From an uncultured Lachnospiraceae bacterium (GTDB lineage Bacteria; Bacillota; Clostridia; Lachnospirales; Lachnospiraceae), in assembly GCA_902772635.1 (NCBI GenBank), contig CACYBK010000112.1, forward strand, positions 1-39,552: a stretch of DNA of 39,552 nucleotides. Reading direction: 5' to 3'. The translations under genes were made by a program, and so were the position numbers. Numbering within the stretch: position 1 is the first letter of the stretch; each line of letters opens with the position of its first letter. Below, piece by piece: positions 15,987 to 24,210 of the stretch. The notes beneath the pieces were generated by a model. That model ran no database searches, was not told where the DNA came from, and worked only from the letters and a program-made list of their open reading frames with translations.

Positions 15987-17346
15987 TGAAGAAGAGGCAA
16001 GAAAAGAGATAAGAAGTCTTGTAGAGGCTTTTTATCACGAATTCAGGGAGCCGTCAAACACAAAGGAGTTTCACGAGGGTGACCGTATAGGTTACGGCGG
16101 AAGGGTCTATGATGAGAAGGAGATGCAGTCGCTCGTTGACTCGGCATTGGACTTCTGGCTTACAACCGGGCGCTTTTCAGACCTTTTTGAAAAGGACTTT
16201 GCAAAGTGGATCGGCGTTAAATTCTGCCACCTCGTTAATTCCGGCTCAAGCGCAAATCTCATAGCTTTTTCGGTTTTGACTGCGCCGGAGCTAAAGGAGA
16301 GGCAGATCAAAAAAGGGGATGAGGTCATCACAGTTGCATGCGGCTTTCCGACCACGGTGACACCGATACTTCAGTACGGCGCTGTTCCCGTCTTCGTGGA
16401 TGTCACAATACCCCAGTACAATATTGATGTCTCTAAGCTTGAAGAGGCCTATGATGAAAAAAAGACAAAGGCCGTCATGATAGCGCATACCCTCGGAAAC
16501 CCCTTTGATCTTTCGGCTGTAAAGGCTTTCTGCGACAGGCATTCACTGTGGCTCGTCGAGGACAATTGCGATGCCCTGGGGTCAAAATATACTATAGACG
16601 GTGTCACGAAGTATACCGGTACCTGGGGAGACATAGGAACCTCAAGCTTTTATCCTCCCCATCATATGACGATGGGAGAGGGCGGGGCAGTCTATACAAA
16701 CGATCCCCTACTTCACAGGCTTATACTTTCCTACAGGGACTGGGGGCGCGACTGCATCTGCCCGAGCGGCCATGACAATTTCTGCGGGCACAGGTTTGAC
16801 GGTGACTACGGGACCCTTCCCCACGGCTATGATCACAAATATGTATACTCGCATCTCGGCTACAACCTGAAGGTGACCGATATGCAGGCAGCGATCGGAG
16901 TTGAACAGCTGAAGAAGTTCCCTGCATTCATCGAAGAACGAAGGAAAAACTGGAAATTCCTCAAAGAAAAGCTTGACGCTATTCCCGGAGTTGATGAAAA
17001 ACTCGTCCTTCCCGAACCTGCGAAAAACTCTGAGCCTTCGTGGTTCGGCTTCCTGATCACTGTAAAGGAAGGCGCAAAGAAAAATGACGGAACAGCGATC
17101 ACAAGAGACCTTGTAACGAGATATCTTGAAGATCACAATGTACAGACAAGGCTCCTTTTCAGCGGGAACCTGACACGCCATCCGGCATTTGATCAGATAA
17201 GGGAGACCGACGCTTACAGGGTTTCGGGCGATCTTACGACCACAGACAGGATAATGAACGATACATTCTGGATAGGCGTTTATCCGGGAATGAACGAGGA
17301 CAAGCTTTCCTATATGGCAAAGCTCATAGAGGAGGTCATAGAATGA
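15970..17346 (+). CDS. rfbH: CDP-4-keto-6-deoxyglucose 3-dehydrase (E1)
   Basis: A 458-residue pyridoxamine-phosphate enzyme of the DegT fold that removes the 3-hydroxyl to give the 3,6-dideoxy sugar. The Schiff-base lysine of ordinary aminotransferases is replaced by His231 in SFYPPHHMTMGEGG, the hallmark of E1. The cysteines of its [2Fe-2S] cluster are present: Cys200 in VEDNC and Cys262, Cys264, Cys272, matching the x1/x7 spacing known for E1. E1 needs electrons from a reductase (E3, AscD/RfbI); none is encoded in this window. The start has AGAGG six bases upstream, and the gene overlaps the next one by 4 bases (ATGA). Length is slightly over the family norm of about 437. Confidence 0.96.
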   Translation: MGKWSNEEEARKEIRSLVEAFYHEFREPSNTKEFHEGDRIGYGGRVYDEKEMQSLVDSALDFWLTTGRFSDLFEKDFAKWIGVKFCHLVNSGSSANLIAFSVLTAPELKERQIKKGDEVITVACGFPTTVTPILQYGAVPVFVDVTIPQYNIDVSKLEEAYDEKKTKAVMIAHTLGNPFDLSAVKAFCDRHSLWLVEDNCDALGSKYTIDGVTKYTGTWGDIGTSSFYPPHHMTMGEGGAVYTNDPLLHRLILSYRDWGRDCICPSGHDNFCGHRFDGDYGTLPHGYDHKYVYSHLGYNLKVTDMQAAIGVEQLKKFPAFIEERRKNWKFLKEKLDAIPGVDEKLVLPEPAKNSEPSWFGFLITVKEGAKKNDGTAITRDLVTRYLEDHNVQTRLLFSGNLTRHPAFDQIRETDAYRVSGDLTTTDRIMNDTFWIGVYPGMNEDKLSYMAKLIEEVIE

Positions 17347-19178
17347 AGATAAGGCTTGCTGACTATGTCGCTGATTTTCTTGTTGAAAAGGGAGTGACTG
17401 ACGTATTCTCCGTTGTAGGCGGAGGGGCCATGCATCTCAATGATGCCCTCGGGCACAAGGACGGCCTCCATGTCACATACAACCATCATGAGCAGGCCTG
17501 CGCTATTGCAGCGGAAGCCTACGCCCGTTACGAGAACAGGATCGCGGCGGTCTGCGTGACCACGGGTCCCGGAGGAACAAACGCCCTCACCGGTGTCTGC
17601 TGCGGCTGGCTTGATTCGATCCCGATGTTCATAATAAGCGGACAGGTGCGCTATGACACTACGGCCCGTTATTCAGAGCAGTTTACGGAAGGGCTTCCCC
17701 TTCGCGCTGTAGGCGACCAGGAATATGATATTACAAAGGCAGCAAAAGAGATGACAAAATATGCTGTCATGATAGAAGATCCGTTGACCATCCGCTATCA
17801 TCTTGAAAGAGCCTGGCATCTCGCAAACACAGGCCGCCCCGGTCCCGTATGGATAGATATCCCTGTGAATTTCCAGGGAACGACTATAGAGACAGATGAC
17901 CTTAAGGGTTATGACCCTGCAGAGGATGACAAGCTCCTTCCGCCTCCGGTTTCCGATGAGACCGTGAGTGACATCCTTGAGATGATAAAAACCGCAAAGC
18001 GGCCCGTCCTTCACGCAGGCTACGGCATCAGGCTTTCAGGAGGCTACAGGGTCTTTCGGGAGCTTGAGAAAAAACTCAATATCCCGGTAGTCACCTACTG
18101 GAATGCGATCGATCTCGTTGAGACGGACGATCCTCTTTATGTCGGCCGTGCCGGAAATATGGGCGACCGTCCCGGAAACTGGGCTATACAAAATGCCGAC
18201 CTTATCCTTGCGATAGGTACGAGGATCTCGATAAGGCAGGTAGGCTACAATTTCAAGACCTGGGCACGCGCGGCAAAAGTAATAATGGTCGATATCGACA
18301 GGGCGGAGTTGAAGAAACACACACTTCATGTGGAAGTTCCGGTCTGGGCGGATGCGAAGGACTTCATGGAAAAGATGAATTCCCTTGCCTCCGACAATGT
18401 ATTCGAAGGAGAGGACTGGAGGAAGACCTGCCTTGACTGGAAGAAGGACTATCCCGTGGTGCAGCCTGTACAGCGGAAGGAGACAGGGGTCGCCGCGAAT
18501 GTTTACGCTGCCTTTGATATCATAAGCAGCAATATTCCCGAAGGCATGATGACAGTGGTCTCAAACGGCGCCTGCTGCGTTGCGGGCCATCAGACCTGGG
18601 TCATCAAGAAAGGCTCCCGCTTTCACAACAACAGCGCTATCGCGAGCATGGGCTACGGTCTTCCTGCAGCGATAGGCGCGTGCAGGAGTATCGGAGGAAA
18701 AGATCTGATCTGTCTTGAGGGCGACGGAAGTATCATGATGAACCTTCAGGAGCTTCAGACCGTGATCACAAACCGTCTTCCGATCAAGCTCTTCCTCATA
18801 AACAACAGCGGCTATCATTCGATCAGGATCACCCAGTCAAATCTCTTCTCAGAACATTCAAGGGTAGGAATAGGTCCTGAATCGGGAGACCTTTCATTCC
18901 CTAATTTTGAAAAGCTTGCAAAAGCCTTCGGCTTCCCTTATCTTTGCGCGAGGAGCAATCAGGAGGTCAAGGCTGCGCTTGACAGGGCGCTTGAAACGAA
19001 AGGGCCTGTGTTTACGGAGATATTCACGGACACGGACCAGAGATGGGAGCCAAAGAGCAGTACAAAGAGGCTCCCTGACGGAACCCTTGTAAGCCCGCCT
19101 CTCGAGGATCTTGCACCCTTCCTGCCGCGTGAGGAACTGAAGAAGCAGATGTTCATACCGATGGTTCCGGAAGGCTGA
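17343..19178 (+). CDS. Thiamine-diphosphate enzyme, acetolactate-synthase-like (YerE-type candidate)
   Basis: A 611-residue protein with the three-domain AHAS/pyruvate oxidase fold. Glu50 (HHEQACA) is the thiazolium-activating glutamate, and the TPP/Mg motif is GDGS at 460-463 with Asn-Asn at 487-488. The central domain has the Rossmann-like FAD/nucleotide region (about 190-340). Ordinary acetolactate synthase would sit with ilv genes; here it directly overlaps rfbH. In Yersinia, YerE, a TPP/FAD flavoprotein, transfers a two-carbon unit from pyruvate to CDP-4-keto-3,6-dideoxyglucose to make the branched sugar yersiniose, and the gene order fits that role. Assignment to YerE is by family and context; a role on another keto sugar is possible. 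It overlaps rfbH by 4 bases. Confidence 0.85.
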   Translation: MKIRLADYVADFLVEKGVTDVFSVVGGGAMHLNDALGHKDGLHVTYNHHEQACAIAAEAYARYENRIAAVCVTTGPGGTNALTGVCCGWLDSIPMFIISGQVRYDTTARYSEQFTEGLPLRAVGDQEYDITKAAKEMTKYAVMIEDPLTIRYHLERAWHLANTGRPGPVWIDIPVNFQGTTIETDDLKGYDPAEDDKLLPPPVSDETVSDILEMIKTAKRPVLHAGYGIRLSGGYRVFRELEKKLNIPVVTYWNAIDLVETDDPLYVGRAGNMGDRPGNWAIQNADLILAIGTRISIRQVGYNFKTWARAAKVIMVDIDRAELKKHTLHVEVPVWADAKDFMEKMNSLASDNVFEGEDWRKTCLDWKKDYPVVQPVQRKETGVAANVYAAFDIISSNIPEGMMTVVSNGACCVAGHQTWVIKKGSRFHNNSAIASMGYGLPAAIGACRSIGGKDLICLEGDGSIMMNLQELQTVITNRLPIKLFLINNSGYHSIRITQSNLFSEHSRVGIGPESGDLSFPNFEKLAKAFGFPYLCARSNQEVKAALDRALETKGPVFTEIFTDTDQRWEPKSSTKRLPDGTLVSPPLEDLAPFLPREELKKQMFIPMVPEG

Positions 19179-19179
19179 T

Positions 19180-20112
19180 ATGAAGGGAGCTATAATCACA
19201 GGGCCGACCGGTGCGGTGGGACGGGCTCTTATCGAAACCCTGATTGAAAACGGCATCAAGGTCCTTGCGGTCACAAGAAAGAATACAAAAAGGCTTTCAA
19301 ATATTCCCTCTTCACCGCTTGTCCGGACTGTAGGGCTTGATCTTTCAGAGTTAAAGAGCCTTCCTGATACAGTAAGCTCTCTTCCCGGAGAATACGACGC
19401 CTTCTATCATCTCGGCTGGGCGGACACCTTCGGGGAGGACGCGAGGAATGATGTAAGAAGCCAGCTAATGAATGTGGGCTATTCAGTTGACGCCATTGAA
19501 GCGGCAGCAAAAATAGGGGCGAAGACCTTCATTGGCGCAGGCTCCCAGGCTGAGTACGGGAGACATGAAGGAGCTCTTTCCGAAAAAACTCCCTGCTTCC
19601 CGGAGAACGGCTATGGCATCGCGAAGCTTGCGGCTGGCGAGTTTACGAGGCTTCGAGCCTCACAGCTTCAGATAAAGCATGTCTGGACACGGATCCTTTC
19701 AGTGTACGGTCCCTGTGACGGGAAAGGCACGATGATAATGTCGGCCATAAGGACTCTGCTTGATGGAGAACGTCCCTCCCTCACGAAAGGCGAGCAGCTT
19801 TGGGATTATCTTTATTCAAAGGACGCGGGGAGAGCGCTTTATCTTCTCGGAGAGAAAGGGAAAGACCAAAAAACATACTGTCTCGGAAGCGGGACAAAAA
19901 GGCCTCTTCGTGAATATATGGAGGAGCTTCGGGATGCGATAGACACTTCACTTCCCCTTGGCATAGGGGAGCGTCCCTATTCAAAGAACCAGGTAATGAG
20001 CCTCTTTGCGGACATATCGGCTTTGACAGAGGATACAGGCTTTGTTCCCTCTTATTCATTTTCAGAGGGGATAAAAGAAACTATAGACTGGGTCAGGAAA
20101 GAATCATCATGA
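19180..20112 (+). CDS. NAD(P)-dependent SDR, candidate YerF-like reductase or epimerase
   Basis: A 310-residue extended short-chain dehydrogenase. The nucleotide-binding motif GPTGAVG is at 8-14, Ser122 (GAGSQAEYG) is the catalytic serine, and Tyr145-x3-Lys149 (NGYGIAK) completes the triad. The start has a purine-rich site in the last codons of the TPP-enzyme gene, one base after its stop. After YerE-type attachment of the acetyl unit, an SDR reductase (YerF in Yersinia) reduces the side-chain ketone, so this position in the operon fits. It could instead be a C4 reductase such as abequose synthase. It overlaps the next gene by 4 bases. Confidence 0.82.
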   Translation: MKGAIITGPTGAVGRALIETLIENGIKVLAVTRKNTKRLSNIPSSPLVRTVGLDLSELKSLPDTVSSLPGEYDAFYHLGWADTFGEDARNDVRSQLMNVGYSVDAIEAAAKIGAKTFIGAGSQAEYGRHEGALSEKTPCFPENGYGIAKLAAGEFTRLRASQLQIKHVWTRILSVYGPCDGKGTMIMSAIRTLLDGERPSLTKGEQLWDYLYSKDAGRALYLLGEKGKDQKTYCLGSGTKRPLREYMEELRDAIDTSLPLGIGERPYSKNQVMSLFADISALTEDTGFVPSYSFSEGIKETIDWVRKESS

Positions 20113-21080
20113 AAAAAATAAGTATAATGATCCCCTGCTACAATGAGGAGGAGAACGTCGTTCCGATGAGCGAGGCCGTGACGGAGCTTTTTGAGAAAGA
20201 GCTGCCGCAGTATGACTATGAGATATTATTCATAGATAATGCCTCGACGGACAACACCCGTCCGCTCCTCCGCGAGATCTGCAGGAAGAACAAAAAGGTC
20301 AAGGCGATCTTCAACGCCAAGAATTTTGGGCAGTTCAATTCTCCCTTTCATGGCATGCTCCAGACCACCGGTGACTGCACCATTACAATGGTCTGCGATT
20401 TCCAGGATCCCCTCGACCTCATCCCGAAGTATCTGAAAGAATGGGAAGACGGCTACAAGATAGTCATCGGGATCAAGTCAAAGAGCAAGGAAAATCCTTT
20501 GATCTATCACCTGCGGTCCCTTTATTACAAATTCGTAAAGAAGTTTTCGGATGTGGAGCAGATCGAGCATTTCACGGGCTCCGGGCTTTATGACAAGGAT
20601 TTCATAGAGGTCCTCCGGAATCTTCACGATCCGACGCCTTTCCTTCGCGGGATAGTGGCGGAGCTTGGCTTCAAGATCAAAAGGATAGAATACGAGCAGC
20701 CGAAGAGGCGTGCGGGAAAGACCCACAACAATTTCTGGACCCTGTACGACGCGGCAATGCTTTCGATCACGTCGTACACGAAGATAGGCCTTCGTATAGC
20801 GACCTTCATCGGGATCATAGTTGCCTTCATCAGTCTTGGCATAGGTATAGTTTACCTCATCATGAAGCTGATCTGGTGGGAGCGGTTTTCGGCCGGTATG
20901 GCGCCAATGCTTATCGGGATGTTCTTCCTCGGTTCGCTCCAGCTTTTCTTCATAGGCCTTATCGGAGAGTACATCATGAACATGAACAAGAGGCTTATGA
21001 ACAGACCCCTTGTTGTGGAAGAGGAGAGGATCAATTTCGAAGAGGAAGAGAGCAAAGATCTTAAAGAGAACAAATCATGA
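20109..21080 (+). CDS. GtrB-like polyprenyl-phosphate glycosyltransferase (GT2)
   Basis: A 323-residue GT2 enzyme with a cytoplasmic GT-A domain and two C-terminal membrane spans (about 227-254 and 262-290). It has the N-terminal MIPCYNEEENV motif, NFGQF, and the metal/nucleotide segment Asp97-Phe-Gln-Asp100, as in GtrB and dolichol-phosphate mannose synthase. These enzymes move a sugar from a nucleotide donor to undecaprenyl phosphate on the inner membrane face. Its genes overlap on both sides (4 bases each) with the SDR and GtrA genes, so the lipid-linked sugar is probably the CDP-dideoxysugar made by the preceding genes. Donor specificity is inferred. Confidence 0.9.
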   Translation: MKKISIMIPCYNEEENVVPMSEAVTELFEKELPQYDYEILFIDNASTDNTRPLLREICRKNKKVKAIFNAKNFGQFNSPFHGMLQTTGDCTITMVCDFQDPLDLIPKYLKEWEDGYKIVIGIKSKSKENPLIYHLRSLYYKFVKKFSDVEQIEHFTGSGLYDKDFIEVLRNLHDPTPFLRGIVAELGFKIKRIEYEQPKRRAGKTHNNFWTLYDAAMLSITSYTKIGLRIATFIGIIVAFISLGIGIVYLIMKLIWWERFSAGMAPMLIGMFFLGSLQLFFIGLIGEYIMNMNKRLMNRPLVVEEERINFEEEESKDLKENKS

Positions 21081-21598
21081 TAAATCTTTTGTGGAGAGGG
21101 ATCAGAAAGCTTGCCATAGGCTTCCTTCGGCTTATATTCAAGATCCTTCACAAGGACCTTACGAAGGAAAAAGAGGAGGGCTTCGTCCAGTTTGTGAAGT
21201 TCGGTCTCGTAGGACTTTCAAATACCGTGATATCCTATGTCACCTACGTGATCTTTCTGTTCATCTTTGAAAAGGCAGGCATCTTCCCTGAATGGGATTA
21301 TCTCATAGCGCAGGGGCTCGCCTTTGTGATCAGCGTAGCCTGGTCCTTCTACTGGAACAACAAATATGTCTTCAAAGAGGAGGAGGGGGAGAAGAGGAAT
21401 ATCTTCCTTGCTTTGCTTAAGACCTATGCATCCTACGCCTTCACGGGGCTGTTTTTGAACAGTGTGCTTTCCTATCTCTGGGTGGATGTGCTTCACTGGT
21501 CAAAGCTCATCGCGCCGATCATCAACCTTCTTGTGAGCGTTCCCGTGAATTTCTTCATGAACAAGCTCTGGGCCTTCAGGACGAAAAAGAAGGAGTGA
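21077..21598 (+). CDS. GtrA-family polyprenyl-sugar flippase
   Basis: A 173-residue protein with four membrane spans and the GtrA/DPMS motif VKFGLVGLSNTVISYVTYVI around 43-62, then SVAWSFYWNNKYVF and PVNFFMNKLWAF, both typical of PF04138. GtrA proteins move polyprenyl-phosphate sugars across the membrane. Coupling with GtrB upstream (4-base overlap) is the usual arrangement. The N-terminal 35 residues are amphipathic and basic, longer than usual. An intrinsic terminator follows 21 bases after the stop. Confidence 0.92.
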   Translation: MINLLWRGIRKLAIGFLRLIFKILHKDLTKEKEEGFVQFVKFGLVGLSNTVISYVTYVIFLFIFEKAGIFPEWDYLIAQGLAFVISVAWSFYWNNKYVFKEEEGEKRNIFLALLKTYASYAFTGLFLNSVLSYLWVDVLHWSKLIAPIINLLVSVPVNFFMNKLWAFRTKKKE

Positions 21599-21619
21599 GC
21601 CTCTGAGATTCGCATAAGT

Positions 21620-21648
21620 AGAGCGTGCCTTGAAAAGAGGCACGTTCT
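21620..21648 (+). terminator. Intrinsic terminator of the dideoxysugar operon
   Basis: Arms 21620-21630 and 21638-21648 pair over 11 positions with one G-U, around a 7-base loop, followed by a T-rich tail. The loop contains part of the promoter for the next gene. Confidence 0.75.
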
Positions 21649-21658
21649 TTATTATAAT
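21630..21658 (+). promoter_or_regulatory. Promoter overlapping the terminator (TTGAAA-17-TATAAT)
   Basis: TTGAAA (21630-21635) lies in the terminator loop and its flank, and TATAAT (21653-21658) in the T-rich tail, with an ideal 17-base spacer. It serves the secreted transglutaminase-like protein. Confidence 0.7.
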
Positions 21659-21699
21659 CGAAAGGATGATTATTTTCAGAAAAAGAAAGGATGATCGCC

Positions 21700-23346
21700 A
21701 TGAAAAAGAGACTGATGAAGCTGTTCTCGATAGTCCTTAGCTTTGCCCTTTCCTTCACATTTTTTGGCACAGTTTCCTTCGCGCAGTATGAAGGCACGGA
21801 TCCAAACTGGGACAAGTATTCCTCTGATTATTACTACAGGCAGATGAATGACGAGCAGAAGGAACTCTATGACAAGCTCTATGAAGAATGCATGGAGCTT
21901 CTTACAACAGAGCGTGACTGTACCAACATTGAGAAAGGTGATTACTATACAGATTACGTGGAGTATGATGAGTCACTCGGATCGCTTGAAAGAGAAGGTC
22001 TGGTTGCTGCTACCGTCTATACCTTCTCGAATTCAAATCCCCAGTTTTATTTTCTGGCGGGAGACAGCGTGTATCTTCGTTCCAGTTATATTGGCTCTCA
22101 CTACAGATATCAGATATGCATAAGGGTCTATGACGAGTTCGCACATGGATCAGACAGAGCAGAATATACCGAGAGGTTTTCTTCAACGATCAACGGATAT
22201 ATGGGCACGGTGAATCTCGGACAGAGTGATTATGAAAAGGAGAGTATTGCTCACGACATAATTACTACAAAACTTAGTTACGATCTCGAAGCAAAATACA
22301 ACCAGTCGAGCGCCGGCGCTTTCCTTACCAATTCTTCGGTCTGCGCCGGATATTCAGAGGGGTTGGAACTCTTATTAAACGGCGCGGGGCTCGAATGTAT
22401 TCCCGTTACAAGTGAAGATCACGAGTGGCTTCAAGTGAAGCTTAACGGTACATGGTACGCTGTTGACGCAACATGGGATGATCCTACAGGTTTCCTGTCC
22501 CTTCCGACCCATAAATATCTTAATGTAAGTGATAAAACCTTACTCAAGGCAGATAAGGAATCGAGTGATATGAAAGGCGCTCATGTGCCGCTTTCTTATT
22601 ATACCCGTTTGAACCGTCCGGCCTGCCTCTATGATTATCCTGACAGTGATCCGAACGCGAAGCCCGATGATCCGGTAGAACCTGAGGATCCCGATGATCC
22701 TGAAAATCCTGACCCTGTAGATCCAAAAGATCCCGAGAATCCTGATGATCCCGGAGTTCCGGATCCTGTTGATCCCGAAGATCCCGAAAACCCCGACCCT
22801 ACAGACCCCGAGGATCCTGAAAATCCGGATCCCGTTGATCCCGATCCCACCAGGCCTGAGCCCGATGGAACCGGTGCCGATGATTACGGGACTAGCGGAA
22901 CCTATGCGAACGAAGACGGCGACATCGCGCTTTTCAGGCTCTATAATCCAAATTCAGGGGAACATTTCTATACCACCAACGTGGCTGAACGAAGGTCATT
23001 GATCGCTGAGTATGGCTGGAGGGGCGAAGCATTGATAGGCTATTTCCCTGCGAATGCTTCCTTTGACGTTGTACCTATGTTCAGATTCTGGAATCCCAAC
23101 ACCGGCGACCATCACTATGCGTCGGATCCCGTTGAGATCAGGAATGTCTTGATCGCCGGATGGACAGCCGAGGGAACCTCTTTCTATTCTCTGAGGGAAG
23201 GCGCGGGTATCCCGATATACAGGCTTTACAATCCAAACGCAGTGACAGGAACGCATCATTATACTTCAGACAAGGCGGAGAAGGATCGTCTTGTGAGCCT
23301 GGGCTGGAGAGATGAAGGAATATCCTGGTATGCAGCGGCAAAATAA
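21700..23346 (+). CDS. Secreted transglutaminase-like protein with Asp/Pro spacer and C-terminal DUF5648-like repeats
   Basis: A 548-residue exported protein. A typical signal peptide (Lys-rich start, hydrophobic core, cleavage near SFAQ at about residue 28) leads into a papain-fold transglutaminase-like domain, in which Cys215 (SSVCAGYS), His241 (EDHEW) and Asp256 (AVDATW) form the triad. A proline/aspartate/glutamate-rich spacer covers about 321-389. Then come three modules (about 409-548) of the FRLYNPNSGEHFYTT type, as in DUF5648, often found in cell-surface proteins of Firmicutes. The ATG at 21700 is preferred over 21691 because AAGG lies nine bases before it and the signal peptide begins there. 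Promoter and terminator overlap upstream. The substrate is unknown; cross-linking or hydrolysis of surface proteins or peptides is likely. Confidence 0.88.
   Translation: MKKRLMKLFSIVLSFALSFTFFGTVSFAQYEGTDPNWDKYSSDYYYRQMNDEQKELYDKLYEECMELLTTERDCTNIEKGDYYTDYVEYDESLGSLEREGLVAATVYTFSNSNPQFYFLAGDSVYLRSSYIGSHYRYQICIRVYDEFAHGSDRAEYTERFSSTINGYMGTVNLGQSDYEKESIAHDIITTKLSYDLEAKYNQSSAGAFLTNSSVCAGYSEGLELLLNGAGLECIPVTSEDHEWLQVKLNGTWYAVDATWDDPTGFLSLPTHKYLNVSDKTLLKADKESSDMKGAHVPLSYYTRLNRPACLYDYPDSDPNAKPDDPVEPEDPDDPENPDPVDPKDPENPDDPGVPDPVDPEDPENPDPTDPEDPENPDPVDPDPTRPEPDGTGADDYGTSGTYANEDGDIALFRLYNPNSGEHFYTTNVAERRSLIAEYGWRGEALIGYFPANASFDVVPMFRFWNPNTGDHHYASDPVEIRNVLIAGWTAEGTSFYSLREGAGIPIYRLYNPNAVTGTHHYTSDKAEKDRLVSLGWRDEGISWYAAAK
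22660..22866 (+). repeat. Asp/Pro-rich coding repeat (spacer)
   Basis: In-frame, imperfect repeats of the DPENPDP type separate the transglutaminase-like domain from the DUF5648-like repeats. Such Pro-rich acidic stretches act as rigid extended spacers that hold domains away from the cell wall. Confidence 0.8.
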
Positions 23347-23363
23347 GAAAAGAGGTAGGTGAA

Positions 23364-24191
23364 ATGGACTATGAAAGGCTTGAAAAGGCGCTTTTGGCGA
23401 TAAAAGAAAAGACGGATTTTGTCCCGAAGGTGGGACTTGTACTTGGAAGCGGACTCGGAGGCTACGCGGAGTCCGGTGGCATGGATGTCGTGACTCATGT
23501 TGAATACAAGGACATCCCGGGCTTCCCGGTTTCGACAGCTCCCGGGCATATGGGAAGATATGTTTTCGGATACGTCGGAGAGAACAGGGTGCCTGTCGTA
23601 TGCATGCAGGGCCGCGTTCATTATTATGAGGGCTATGACATGGAGGATGTGGTGCTTCCGGTGAGGCTGATGGGGCTTATGGGAGCAAAGATCATCTTCC
23701 TCACAAACGCAAGCGGCGGGATCAAGGATGGCTTTACGGCCGGAGATCTCATGCTGATCACAGACCAGATCTCATTTTTCGTGCCTTCGCCCTTGAGAGG
23801 AAAAAATGAAGAGCGCCTCGGAGAGAGATTTCCCGACATGTCTGAGATCTTTGACAAGGACTTAAGAGACCTTGCAAGAAAAAAGGCGAAGGGGCTTTCC
23901 ATCGACCTCAAGGAAGGGGTCTATGTACAGACCAAGGGACCGAATTATGAGTCGCCCGCCGAAATACAGTTTTTAAAGGCTATAGGGGCGGATGCGGTCG
24001 GGATGAGCACCACTTGCGAGGCGATAGCCGCAAATCATATGAAAAAGAAGATAATAGGCATCAGCTGCATCTCGAACCTCGCTGCCGGAATATCAGAGCA
24101 CCCTCTTTCAGGCGAAGAGGTGATAGAGGCAGGAAAGACGGCGGCGCCGAAATTTACGGCTCTTGTGACTGCTATTATCAATGATCTTTGA
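23364..24191 (+). CDS. punA: Purine nucleoside phosphorylase (trimeric, PNP-I type)
   Basis: A 275-residue enzyme that splits purine nucleosides (inosine, guanosine) with phosphate to give the base and ribose 1-phosphate. Family signatures visible are LVLGSGLGG (25-33), the phosphate-binding GRVHYYEGY segment, NASGGIKDGF, and VQTKGPNYESPAE and MSTTCEAIAA, typical of the trimeric high-specificity class rather than hexameric DeoD. Length matches (about 270-290). The start has GAGGTAGG upstream and is 17 bases from the preceding stop, so it may be read from the transglutaminase-gene promoter. The next gene encodes a purine-nucleoside-type deaminase, suggesting purine salvage. Confidence 0.95.
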   Translation: MDYERLEKALLAIKEKTDFVPKVGLVLGSGLGGYAESGGMDVVTHVEYKDIPGFPVSTAPGHMGRYVFGYVGENRVPVVCMQGRVHYYEGYDMEDVVLPVRLMGLMGAKIIFLTNASGGIKDGFTAGDLMLITDQISFFVPSPLRGKNEERLGERFPDMSEIFDKDLRDLARKKAKGLSIDLKEGVYVQTKGPNYESPAEIQFLKAIGADAVGMSTTCEAIAANHMKKKIIGISCISNLAAGISEHPLSGEEVIEAGKTAAPKFTALVTAIINDL

Positions 24192-24210
24192 TTAAAAAAG
24201 GAGCGATGGA

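Noticed and set aside
22635..22850. Antisense Gly/Ser-rich frame
   Set aside because: It is the complement of the Asp/Pro coding repeat and so not an independent gene.
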